This document shows, piece by piece, positions 23,163 through 31,900 of a stretch of 40,708 nucleotides of DNA. The stretch covers positions 1,380-42,087 of the forward strand of contig ONDC01000003.1 in assembly GCA_900316495.1 (NCBI GenBank), written 5' to 3'. The position numbers and the translations under genes were made by a program. Under the pieces are notes generated by a model that saw only the letters and a program-made list of their open reading frames with translations, was not told the DNA's origin and searched no databases. This stretch comes from an uncultured Eubacteriales bacterium (GTDB lineage: Bacteria > Bacillota > Clostridia > Oscillospirales > Acutalibacteraceae). How positions within the stretch are numbered: position 1 is the stretch's first letter; every line of letters begins with the position of its first letter.

Positions 23163-23849
23163 TTAAACGCGCCGGAATATACAGTCCGTATTCGGACAAT
23201 CGGCGCATTTGCCGCTGGCACAGCCTCCGCGTTGACCTTTCGGCGTGCGGGAAATGCCGATGACGGCAGACACCGATTTCATGGGGGTCATCTGACCGCC
23301 GGCGCTGACGGCGATACCGGTGTATTTATAGGCGTTGAGCGCGCCGGTCAGCGAATGCTGGCAGGCCAGCGAAAAATCGCCGTAGCCGGGACTGAACCGC
23401 GGCAGCAGAAAGCAGCCTTCCCGCGCGTACCGCTGCTCAAGCGCCGCGCATTCGCGGTCGCAATACAGCTCGATCAGCGCGGCGGCAGCCCCCTGCAGTA
23501 GGACGGCATAGCTCATCCTGACGGCGGAATACCGGCTGATCAGCAGATCCACCCCGCTGCCGAGGGTGGCGGCAAAGAGCAGCGCCCTTTCGCAGCCGGA
23601 AAGATGCGCCGCCAGCGAAGCGCTGCGGAATGCCATGCCGTCAACGCGGCATACGTCTCCGTCAATGACAAGGGAACACTCGCGCGTGATGCACTTTGGC
23701 AGCGACGCTTCGCCCACCTGCCCGACGGCGCTGACCGCTTCGTCCAGCATCGCGCCGGAACAGTCCTCCGCGCTGCGGATTCCCGAATAGCGCAGCACCT
23801 CGCCTATGTCGGCGTCGGAGTACCATTTGCCGGGCGTCACTTCATGCAT
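23163..23849 (-). CDS. Stand-alone methionine synthase reactivation-domain protein
   Basis: This 228-residue protein resembles the C-terminal SAM-binding activation domain of MetH: the motif RFSPGYGDFSLACQ and MTPMKSVSAVIGIS match the RxSPGYG and TPxxSVSA elements of that family. It presumably remethylates cob(II)alamin when MetH is oxidised. A four-cysteine tail, C210-x4-C215-x2-C218-x4-C223, follows the domain and looks like a metal or iron-sulfur site that could hold electrons for reactivation; this is an inference. It overlaps the metF stop by 13 bases and precedes metH by 32 bases. Confidence 0.88.
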   Translation of the reverse strand: MHEVTPGKWYSDADIGEVLRYSGIRSAEDCSGAMLDEAVSAVGQVGEASLPKCITRECSLVIDGDVCRVDGMAFRSASLAAHLSGCERALLFAATLGSGVDLLISRYSAVRMSYAVLLQGAAAALIELYCDRECAALEQRYAREGCFLLPRFSPGYGDFSLACQHSLTGALNAYKYTGIAVSAGGQMTPMKSVSAVIGISRTPKGQRGGCASGKCADCPNTDCIFRRV

Positions 23850-24718
23850 ATTCTGTCGGCTCCCACGATACAGGAGAGATTGAGCATGATTTTCTCCGCG
23901 ACGTCCGGCTTGTTCATGGTGTAGAGGTGGATGCCCTTTACGCCGTTGGCAATCAGGTCGATGATCTGCTCGGTCGCGTAGGCGATGCCCGCCTGCTTCA
24001 TTGCCTCGGGATTCTCGCCGAATTTATCGGCAATGCGGCGGAACCGCGTGGGCAGCGTCGCGCCGGACAGCTTGCAGCTCCGGACAATCTGCGCGGAATT
24101 GGTCATCGGCATGATGCCCGCGATAATGGGAACGTCGATGCCCTTTTTCATGGCGCGGAACATAAAGCTGTAGAACGCGGTGTTGTCAAAGAACATCTGC
24201 GTGGTGAGAAAATCCACGCCGCAGTCCACCTTGGTTCTGAGATGGTCAAGATCGCGCTCCATGCTCTCACATTCCACATGTCCCTCGGGATAGCATGCCG
24301 CGCCGATACAGAAGTCCCCGTGGCGCTTGATCTCGGTGACAAGCTCGCTCGCATAGGTAAAATCGCGCGGCTTGTCCCTGTTTTCCTCAGGAATATCCCC
24401 CCGCAGGGCGAGAATGTTCTCGATGCCGTATGCCTTCAGCTTCTCGATGGCTTCGGCGACCTCTTCGCGGTCCGAGGACGCGCAGGTGAGGTGCGCGAGG
24501 GCGGTGTTGCCGGTTTCGTTTATGTAGCGCGCGATCTCGACGGTCTGGCGGGAGGTTCCGCCGCCCGCGCCGTAGGTGACGCTGACAAAGTCGGGATTGA
24601 GGTCGCAGATCGCTCTTGCCACCGCCTTGGTCTTGTCAAGATTCATGTAGCTCTTGGGCGGGAAGATCTCGCACGAAAAGATCGCCTGATTTTCCCTGAT
24701 GATGTCCTTTATCTTCAT
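23837..24718 (-). CDS. metF: 5,10-methylenetetrahydrofolate reductase
   Basis: This 293-residue FAD enzyme makes 5-methyltetrahydrofolate, the methyl donor for MetH. The N-terminal catalytic glutamate motif FSCEIFPPKS, SVTYGAGGGTSRQTVEIA, HLTCASSDREE, LALRGDIPEE and the DFLTTQMFFDNTAFYSF region are all in place. The length matches the bacterial enzyme. It is followed directly by the reactivation protein and metH, giving a complete methyl-transfer module. Electron donor (NADH or ferredoxin) cannot be told from this sequence, and no metV partner is adjacent. Confidence 0.96.
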   Translation of the reverse strand: MKIKDIIRENQAIFSCEIFPPKSYMNLDKTKAVARAICDLNPDFVSVTYGAGGGTSRQTVEIARYINETGNTALAHLTCASSDREEVAEAIEKLKAYGIENILALRGDIPEENRDKPRDFTYASELVTEIKRHGDFCIGAACYPEGHVECESMERDLDHLRTKVDCGVDFLTTQMFFDNTAFYSFMFRAMKKGIDVPIIAGIMPMTNSAQIVRSCKLSGATLPTRFRRIADKFGENPEAMKQAGIAYATEQIIDLIANGVKGIHLYTMNKPDVAEKIMLNLSCIVGADRICMK

Positions 24719-24734
24719 GCTGTCGTTTCCTCCG

Positions 24735-25298
24735 TCAGTGAATTTTGCTCATTTCCTGCATAAGTCTGCCGATGGGCAGTCCCATGACGTTGTAATAATC
24801 GCCGATAATGCCGCTGATAAAAACCGCGCCGCCGCCCTGAATGGCGTAGCCGCCCGCCTTGTCACGGTATTCGCCGGTGGCGATGTAATCCCGGATCTGG
24901 CGGTCGCTGAGCGGATAGAAATGCACCTCGGTGGCTTCAACGAATTTGTTTACCGTGAGATCGCTGTTGACAATCGTCACGCCGGTGTAAACCGTGTGCG
25001 TCCTGTCGGAGAGCGCGGAAAGCATGCGGTAGGCGTCCTCCTCGTCCCTCGGCTTGCCGAATTTCCTGCCGTCAAGACTGACGATGGTGTCCGCGCCGAT
25101 CACAACACTGCCCCTGCACGCGTCCAGACGGGCGACGGCGAGCGCCTTTCTCTCGCTGAGAATCAGAGCGGCAACGCCTGGCTCCGTGTCCTCCGGAATA
25201 TTCTCGTCCGCGTCGCTTGTGACGACCTCAAATTTTAACCCTGTCAGATTCAGCAGCTCCCGCCGTCTCGGGGAGCCGGATGCAAGTATCAGCTTCAT
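24735..25298 (-). CDS. maf: Maf-family nucleoside triphosphate pyrophosphatase
   Basis: This 187-residue housecleaning enzyme hydrolyses non-canonical or modified nucleotides such as dTTP/UTP analogues. The signature LASGSPRRRELL begins at residue 4, VVIGADTIVSLDG and KPRDEEDAYRML follow, and DYIATGEYRDKAGGYAIQG provides the catalytic and base-contact region. The length is typical. AAAGGA lies upstream of the ATG. It is 45 bases from the Cys-rich gene before it and 16 from metF after it, so it is probably in the same transcript. Maf near sporulation or septum genes is usual in Firmicutes. Confidence 0.95.
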   Translation of the reverse strand: MKLILASGSPRRRELLNLTGLKFEVVTSDADENIPEDTEPGVAALILSERKALAVARLDACRGSVVIGADTIVSLDGRKFGKPRDEEDAYRMLSALSDRTHTVYTGVTIVNSDLTVNKFVEATEVHFYPLSDRQIRDYIATGEYRDKAGGYAIQGGGAVFISGIIGDYYNVMGLPIGRLMQEMSKIH

Positions 25299-25343
25299 TT
25301 TTCAAACGTCCTTTGTTATCATGATCATTCAATACAACAGCCG

Positions 25344-25565
25344 TCAGATCTGAAAATCCTCCGGGCGGAATGCCGGAAGAAGCGGCTGCTCCTTCGGCTC
25401 GCGCAGCGTCGGCTCATAGCGGAACGAGGCGCAGCCTGAACAGTTTTCGGGATTTTTGCCCCTTTCACATATCATTGTACCCGGTTCCGCAGGGTTGTCA
25501 ATAGCATAAAGGCAATATTTACATGAGGGAATGATGTTTTTTCCGTAGAGCTTTGATAAATTCAT
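25344..25565 (-). CDS. Small Cys-rich protein (73 aa), probably metal binding
   Basis: I do not recognise a named family. The 73-residue product has five cysteines: C15-x2-C18, C33, and C42-x2-C45, in the pattern of a small zinc or iron-sulfur fold, within CKYCLYAI, MICERG and NCSGCASF. The C-terminus is proline-rich and ends in RPEDFQI. The ATG overlaps the ylbJ stop by four bases (ATGA), suggesting coupled translation. It is followed by maf. No signal peptide or membrane segment is visible, so it is probably cytoplasmic. Confidence 0.7.
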   Translation of the reverse strand: MNLSKLYGKNIIPSCKYCLYAIDNPAEPGTMICERGKNPENCSGCASFRYEPTLREPKEQPLLPAFRPEDFQI

Positions 25566-26695
25566 CGCTTGATTCTCTCCTTTTCTGAGGGAAGGCAAAT
25601 CACGCTCATCAGGCACATGAGCAGCATGATACAGCCGAAGCCGGTCGATACGCGGGAAAAATCCGTCGGCATGCCGCCGATCACCTTCACCGACGCGGGA
25701 AGGGTCGCCATGGAGAACCACGGCAGCTTCAGGGCAAGCGAGACGATCAGGCTGCAGATCGCTCCCTGCAAAAGCCGGATCAGAAGGTAAACCGCCTTGT
25801 TCGGGCGGATACTGCGGCAGACGGCAAAATTCTGGAAATGAACGGACAGTCCGCCAAAGCCTGCGACAAAGGCGGTGAGGGGAATGCCCCCGCGCACCGA
25901 CAGGATTACGCCGCCCGTCACCTCGGCGGCGCAGGGCAGCAGCAGACTTCCCGCATCACTCATGCCAAAGCGTGCCGTCAGCCTGCCAAGCCACTCATTG
26001 AGTCCCGTTGCGTTCAGCATGGCGATAAGCACCTGAAACAGAAGGATGAAGCTGCACATGTGCAGCAGCGCGGAAGCAGCGTCGGCGGCCGACTGCACAA
26101 ACGCGTCCCCGCCCTGCGAAGAACATGGCGCCCGAAACCGTCCGGCGTGTGACCCGGCAAACCCTCCCGCGATCATCCGGTAGCCTATTCCAATTATTAT
26201 ACATGAAAACGCCTGCGTTGTCAATATCAACAGCCCAAAGGATTTATTTTTGTAAAGCTCCGCGCCGATCATGCCGATGGCAAAGCCGGGACCGGAGCAG
26301 AAGGCGATGGCTGCAAGGCGCTCCCCCTCCTGACGGGTGATCCTTCCCTCGGTAACGAGCGTCTCCGCCGCCCTTGCTCCGGCGGGATAACCGCCCACAA
26401 ACGCGGTCAGCAACGCCACGCCGCACACGCCCGGAAGTCCGAAGAGAAAGCGCACCGGTCTGTTCAGCAATCCTCCCGCAAGCTCCGCCGCGCCGCTTTT
26501 CACCACGTACTGCGACACGAACATCATCGGAAACAGCGAAGGGATGACGCTGAAGGCACACAGCCTGACACCCCTGCGCACCGCCTCCGCCGCGTCAGAG
26601 GAATACAGCACCAGCATAGCAAACGCCACGACTGAAAACACGCCTGCCAGAAAAGCGGCCGATGGCGTTCGTTTGACATATAGCTTAATCCGCAT
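25562..26695 (-). CDS. ylbJ: Sporulation integral membrane protein YlbJ-like
   Basis: This 377-residue protein has about eight hydrophobic segments and two nucleoside-recognition (Gate) regions, the first with SVIPSLFPMMFVSQYVV and the GGYPAGARAAE motif, the second with GGIPLTAFVAGFGGLSVHFQ. The pattern fits YlbJ, required for spore cortex formation in B. subtilis and expressed under sigma E. The ATG at 26695 has AGGTG eight bases upstream; an upstream in-frame extension lacks homology. It is divergent from yqfC, another sporulation gene. A transporter of related Gate type cannot be fully excluded. Confidence 0.85.
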   Translation of the reverse strand: MRIKLYVKRTPSAAFLAGVFSVVAFAMLVLYSSDAAEAVRRGVRLCAFSVIPSLFPMMFVSQYVVKSGAAELAGGLLNRPVRFLFGLPGVCGVALLTAFVGGYPAGARAAETLVTEGRITRQEGERLAAIAFCSGPGFAIGMIGAELYKNKSFGLLILTTQAFSCIIIGIGYRMIAGGFAGSHAGRFRAPCSSQGGDAFVQSAADAASALLHMCSFILLFQVLIAMLNATGLNEWLGRLTARFGMSDAGSLLLPCAAEVTGGVILSVRGGIPLTAFVAGFGGLSVHFQNFAVCRSIRPNKAVYLLIRLLQGAICSLIVSLALKLPWFSMATLPASVKVIGGMPTDFSRVSTGFGCIMLLMCLMSVICLPSEKERIKR

Positions 26696-26710
26696 AGCAT
26701 TCACCTGAAC

Positions 26711-26764
26711 TGTAAAGGAAGTTACTTTACATAATTTGAACTTACAAAGTAAATCCACTTTACA
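26711..26764. promoter_or_regulatory. Repeated CTTTACA motifs between ylbJ and yqfC
   Basis: TGTAAAG (26711-26717), CTTTACA (26725-26731) and CTTTACA (26758-26764) form an inverted pair and a direct repeat 33 bases apart in the ylbJ-yqfC divergent region. They could be operator half-sites. The repeats are seen; function is inferred. Confidence 0.35.
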
Positions 26765-26796
26765 GAAATATGCCGCCTTCGGCAAAAACATAACGT

Positions 26797-26824
26797 GCTA
26801 TTTTCCTCCCGCGTCGCATATACT
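26797..26824 (+). promoter_or_regulatory. Candidate sigma E-type promoter for yqfC
   Basis: CATATACT (26817-26824) matches the sigma E -10 consensus CATACAMT at seven of eight positions. The -35, GCTATTT 13 bases earlier, is poor. B. subtilis yqfC is a sigma E gene, which motivates the call; the predicted 5' leader would be only about 15 bases. Confidence 0.3.
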
Positions 26825-26845
26825 AAAAAAACAGGAGTGAGCGCC

Positions 26846-27124
26846 ATGAAAGACAACGACAATTCGCTTTCCGACAGATTTCTGCGAAAGCTGATGAACC
26901 ATTCGCCGAGCTTCGGGCGCGGGGAGTGCAGGATCACGATTGAGATGGGAAAGGGTCTGCTCATCGAGGGATGTAAAGCAATCTGCAATTACAGCGATGA
27001 AAGGATTGTTCTGCTGACCTGTTCAAGAAGCGTGGTGATCGAGGGCTGCGGTCTGAGCATCTGCCGGATGATCGAGAATTCGGTAGTGATCTGCGGCGGC
27101 ATTTTTTCCGTGAGCTTTACATAA
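26846..27124 (+). CDS. yqfC: YabP/YqfC-family sporulation protein YqfC
   Basis: This 92-residue protein matches the YabP/YqfC family of small mother-cell sporulation proteins: ECRITIEMGKGLLIEGCKAI and ERIVLLTCSRSVVIEGCGLS carry the two similar strand repeats, and the C-terminus VVICGGIFSVSFT is typical. The ATG at 26846 has AGGAGTG upstream. It is followed by yqfD 14 bases later, the conserved order. The usual next gene, phoH, is absent here. The molecular function is not known. Confidence 0.9.
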   Translation: MKDNDNSLSDRFLRKLMNHSPSFGRGECRITIEMGKGLLIEGCKAICNYSDERIVLLTCSRSVVIEGCGLSICRMIENSVVICGGIFSVSFT

Positions 27125-27138
27125 CGGAGGGGTGTTTT

Positions 27139-28323
27139 ATGAAAGGCATCTTCAAAAAGACAGTCTGCTTTGAAATAACCGGAGGGTGTGCCGAGCGTTT
27201 TCTGAATATCGCGTCCCGGCGATGGCTGAATGTCTTCAACGTCAATCACCGGGACGGCAAAACCTTCGCGTTCAGCACAGCCAGGGAATTCCCCGCGCTC
27301 TGCGCCGTCGCGGAAAAAACGGGCTGCCGTCTCGCGATCATCTCGCGGTATGGGATTCCCTATTATACGGAGAAATACCGCGACCGTTGGGGCTTCGCGG
27401 TGGGATTTGCGGTTTTTTTAGGGTTGCTGTATGTGCTGTCGCTCTTTGTGTGGTCGGTGGATGTGGAAAATCTCCCCGAGGAATGCGCGGTCAGCGTCAG
27501 CGATATTCTTTATGACGAGGGAATCCGCGTGGGCGTCTTATGCTCCTCCATCGATGGAAAAACATTGCAGATGGTGTTGGAGGATAGGCTGCCGGAATTC
27601 GATATGGTCAGGGTTTCACGCATGGGCTGTTGGGCAAGGGTGCAGCTCAGCACGGCGGTGCCGGTCAGAAAGCCCCTTGAAGGACATGAGCCGTGCGACC
27701 TGATCGCAAAGGAAAGCGGTCAGATCGTCTCCGCGACTGCCTCAAAGGGTACGATCTTTGTGAAGGACGGGGACATCGTCGTACCGGGCGACGTGCTGAT
27801 CAGCGGCGTATTCGACTCGCTGGAGGAAAGCATTGTGATGGTTCACGCCACGGGAGAGGTCAAGGCGCTGGTCGACAAAACCTTTTCGGAAATAGTGCCC
27901 TATGAACAGATCGTCACCGAGCCGACAGGACACATTGTCAATATCAACCGCCTGATGGCGTTCGGTCTGGAGATTCCCCTCTTCGGCTCGCTTCCAAAGG
28001 GCAATTACAGCAGAACATATGACGAATATCCGCTGCGACTCCTGGGATTTGAATTTCCCCTTACCATCCGTCGGGAACAGTGGCACGAGCTGTGCTACGT
28101 CAAAAAGCAGTTTACCGCCACGGAATGTGTGGAACAGGCGGAAAAGGAGCTTTCGCGTCAGATCAGCAAGGCGGAACACATCGGGATCGTCAGCAGCGAA
28201 CGCACCGTCAATGAAACCGAAACCGGCGTTCGTGTGACGAGGTACGTCACCTTTCTTAAGGATATTGCCGAGGAAAGGCCGCTCCTTGTGGAACCGAATC
28301 CCGTCGGGGATTCGTCAGAATAG
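27139..28323 (+). CDS. yqfD: Sporulation protein YqfD
   Basis: This 394-residue protein has an N-terminal cytoplasmic domain (GGCAERFLNIASRRWLNVFN), one transmembrane segment at about residues 88-110 (GFAVGFAVFLGLLYVLSLFV), and a long extracytoplasmic region with repeated strand motifs such as FVKDGDIVVPGDVLISGVFD. YqfD is a mother-cell sporulation protein in Bacillus, with unclear biochemical role. GGAGGGG lies upstream of the ATG. It forms a two-gene unit with yqfC and is followed by a strong hairpin. Confidence 0.9.
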   Translation: MKGIFKKTVCFEITGGCAERFLNIASRRWLNVFNVNHRDGKTFAFSTAREFPALCAVAEKTGCRLAIISRYGIPYYTEKYRDRWGFAVGFAVFLGLLYVLSLFVWSVDVENLPEECAVSVSDILYDEGIRVGVLCSSIDGKTLQMVLEDRLPEFDMVRVSRMGCWARVQLSTAVPVRKPLEGHEPCDLIAKESGQIVSATASKGTIFVKDGDIVVPGDVLISGVFDSLEESIVMVHATGEVKALVDKTFSEIVPYEQIVTEPTGHIVNINRLMAFGLEIPLFGSLPKGNYSRTYDEYPLRLLGFEFPLTIRREQWHELCYVKKQFTATECVEQAEKELSRQISKAEHIGIVSSERTVNETETGVRVTRYVTFLKDIAEERPLLVEPNPVGDSSE

Positions 28324-28325
28324 CG

Positions 28326-28363
28326 CTTCACCGCAGACATCGCTGATGATGTCTGCGGTGAAG
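28326..28363. terminator. Bidirectional hairpin between yqfD and the uracil-DNA glycosylase gene
   Basis: A perfect 16-bp stem (28326-28341 with 28348-28363) with a six-base loop lies between two convergent genes, two bases after the yqfD stop. The T runs on both sides are weak, so it may act as an mRNA-end stabiliser as well as a terminator. Confidence 0.7.
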
Positions 28364-28378
28364 TTGTGTAAATGACAA

Positions 28379-28957
28379 TTACATATCGTATGTTTCGGGA
28401 CAGACCTCCATGATCTTGTCGCGCAGGAGCAGGAAGTCGTTGAATGCGTCGGGCTTCTGACCGGGATTGCGGAGAAGGGCTGCCGGGTGAAGCGTCGCCA
28501 TCATCAGGGTACCCTTTTTTTCGATGAACTGACCGTGCTGGCGGGTGATCTTCATGTTGGGATCCATCAGCTTCATGCCGGCGATTCTGCCCAGACAGAC
28601 GATGATCTTCGGGCGCATGATGGCAAACTGATTGCGCAGCCAGCCGATACACGCCTCCTGTTCCTCCGGAAGCGGATCGCGGTTCTGCGGAGGTCGGCAT
28701 TTGACAATATTGGCAATGTAGACGTTGCGTTCGCGGGAGAGATCGACCGCGTCGAGCATGGTGTCCAGCAGCTTGCCGGCGCGTCCCACAAACGGCTCGC
28801 CCTGCAGATCCTCGTTTTCTCCGGGACCCTCCCCCACAAACAGCACCTTCGCCTTCGGGTTCCCCACGCCGAACACCACATTGTGTCGTCCCTGACAAAG
28901 TCCGCATCTCATGCATTGCATGCATTCTCTTCTTAATTCTTCAAAATCCTGAATCAT
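28379..28957 (-). CDS. Family 4 uracil-DNA glycosylase (iron-sulfur)
   Basis: This 192-residue enzyme removes uracil from DNA. The catalytic motif GEGPGENED (residues 42-50) and [14 protein letters not shown] are characteristic of family 4 UDG. The four cluster cysteines are probably C15, C18, C87 and C103, as in the thermophile enzymes. The C-terminal motif [11 protein letters not shown] matches the HP leucine loop. It is 28 bases downstream of addA and likely co-transcribed with the AddAB genes. The length is close to the family norm. Confidence 0.92.
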   Translation of the reverse strand: MIQDFEELRRECMQCMRCGLCQGRHNVVFGVGNPKAKVLFVGEGPGENEDLQGEPFVGRAGKLLDTMLDAVDLSRERNVYIANIVKCRPPQNRDPLPEEQEACIGWLRNQFAIMRPKIIVCLGRIAGMKLMDPNMKITRQHGQFIEKKGTLMMATLHPAALLRNPGQKPDAFNDFLLLRDKIMEVCPETYDM

Positions 28958-28985
28958 CCTGACTGATTCTCCCTTGCAAAATTTG

Positions 28986-31900
28986 TTATTTTACCTCGAT
29001 GAGCCTGTCTGTATAAAATGAATACAAATAAATGCCCTTGACCGGCATTTCAAGAACACGCTCCATCGCGTAGCGGTAGAGCCGGAGCTGCGTGCCGTAA
29101 TGCTCGACAAGCCTGTCAGGGTCGGCAATGCGGTCGGTCTTGTAATCGAGAATCACCGCGCCGTCGGGATAGACCAGCACGCAGTCACACTCTCCCTCCA
29201 GGACAATCGGCTCGTCGCCGACGTCCGATTCCGTGACAACCGATGTGTGTTCCCTGTCCAGAATCACCGAAAACTCCCGCTCGCGCAGAATTTCATCCGC
29301 CCCCGCCAGCATCGGCTTCATCCGGGAAAAGAAGGCGACGATCTTCCCGGTGTCGACGGCGTTTGCCTCGTCCTCCGTGAGGAAGCCGTATTGTTTCAAC
29401 CGTTCAAGCTCCTGCTCCGGCGATTCGGCGGCGGCGCGGAAATTGGCAAATTCCATGTATTTGTGCAGCGCCTTTCCCCTCTCGGTGGGCGTGAGTCCCC
29501 CGCTCATCAGGAAGGACGGGCGGACAAGACTGATTGAGTCGCCGGAATGCTCCTGCCGGGTCAGCTCTGAGGCGGTCACCTTTGTCGGAACGCCCGCAAG
29601 ATGATCATACGGATAACGGAACGCAAGGCGCTCCCGGATCGCCGCCATAAGCGCCTCGTCCGGCGCGGCGACGGATTCCTCCGGCGCTTCAGCGGTTGCG
29701 GTTTCATCCGGCGCGTCCTGTCCGGCGTCCTCCTCTCCTTCCACGATCACAGCCTTCAACCGGCAGCAAGCCTCGGGAACCGCCTCGACGCATATGTCGG
29801 AAATGTCCCGCAGACATCCGCAGTCCGGGTGGCGTATCGCTGCCATTGCCAGCCACGCGGCGAAGGAATTGCCCTGTAACATCGCAAACGGCGGAATCCC
29901 GCAGTCTTCCGTGGAATGGTAAACCGCGATCGCCGCGTCGTTGACACATGACTTGACCGAACGCGGTGTGGCGACCATGATGAGCTTCTCCTTGGCGCGG
30001 GTGAGGGCGACATAGAGAATCCGCATTTCCTCGCTGAGACTCTCCGAGTGGGAGCGCTCGATCATGGCGCGGCGTATCTGGGTTTCGTACCACGCGCCGT
30101 TCTCCTTGAGCTTCATGCCGACGCCTAAATCGCTGTGGGTGATCACGCCCCCCGCGTCTCCGTCCTTCTTGAACTGCGTGCCAAGTCCGGCGATGATGCA
30201 GACGGGAAATTCCAGCCCCTTGGATTTGTGAATCGTCATGATCCTCACCACGTCGGAATTCTCCGTCACGGAGACAGCGCCGGGAAGATCCTCCCCCTGC
30301 TCGAGCATTCTGTCCACCGTGGAGATGAACGCCCCCGCCCCGAAGGAGCCGGAGCCTTCGCACTTGGCGGCAAATTCACAAAGAAGGCGGATGTTGGCGC
30401 GGCGTATGTCACCGTTCGGCATGGCGCCGACAGCGGCAAGATAACCCGTCGAATAACAGATTTCCTCTATCAGCCGGTCGGCGGGCTGCGTGGCGGCAAG
30501 CAGTCTGAACTGCTCCATGCCCGTCAGGAACGAGGCGCATTTCGCGTCGCCGTCCTTCGCCATCGACATGACAGCGCCGTAAAGCGGCGCGGAAGGCTCC
30601 TTCAGCCGAATCCGCGCCATTTCGTCCGGGGAAAAGCCGTAAATCGGGGACATCATGACGCATATCAGCGGAATATCAAGAAGCGGATTGCTGATGACCC
30701 GCAGGAGAGACAGAATGACGTTGGACTCGTCGGTGTCAAGCAGACCTCCGTCCGTGGAGATCCACGAGGGAATGCCCTTCGATTCGAGCGCGTCGGCATA
30801 GCTTTTGCCATTCGTACTGACTCCGCGCCGGAGGATGCAGAAGTCGCTGTACCGCGCGGGACGCAGCTCTCCCGTCGCCTTATCCGTGACCCGGAAGCCC
30901 TCCGAGAGCATTCGGGAAATGAGCGAGGCGATATACGCCGCCTCATATTCGGCTCCGCTCAGCTCATGCCCCCTTGGACGGGAAAGAAAATGCAGCTCGG
31001 CGGTCATTTCATCCGACGCGGGATACACCGCACGGGCGGCAAGCTCCTGAGAGACGTCGTACCTCACGCCCCCCATTTCCGGCGACATGATCTGCCGGAA
31101 AATGTAATTGATTGCCTCCGTCACCTCGCTGCGGCTGCGGAAATTTGCCCCCAGGGTAATCAGGGCAGGATAACGGGGTTTTTCAGGGGTGTAGGGCGCA
31201 TACCTGCCGAATTTTTCCATAAACAGCTCCGGTACCGCCTTGCGGAAGCGATAGATGCTCTGCTTCATATCGCCGACCATGAACATATTCACACCATCGG
31301 TCAGTTCGCGTTTATCTGAATTTTCGGGATTGCGTGCCACCGCCGAAAAGATCAGGCTTTGCACCGCGTTGGTGTCCTGGTACTCGTCGAGCATGATCTC
31401 ATCGAATTGCTCCGTCAGGGCGACTGCCGTATCGGTCTTGCAATAGGCGCTCAGAAGGTCAGTCGGGGACGGTGCTTGTTCGCCATCATGTAAAGTTTCT
31501 TTCCTTTGCACAAGCAGATTGACCGCCATATGCTCCAAATCGGTAAAGTCCAGAATGCGCCTTCTTGCCTTGGCTTCCGCCATTGCCGCGTAATATTCCC
31601 GCAGCAGCGCCATCAGCTTCTTTACCATTCTACCCGTAAAGGCAATTTCCTTTGCAAATTCTTCCGTGTCGGATACGACATAGGAGCGTATCTCCTTCAT
31701 GATCTGATCCACTACGGAACGGGCAGCCTTGGCAATTTCCGCTTCAGGGGGAAGGCGGCTGATTCTTCCGAGGGGAGTGATCTGGGCTTCCGTCGATTTT
31801 TGAAAAAGGTCATCCCAGTCCCCGCTGACAGCGGCCTTTTGGATTCCGGTGAGTATCTCGCGGTCTTGCTCGAAGGAGGGAAGGTATTTCTCGGAGAGCT

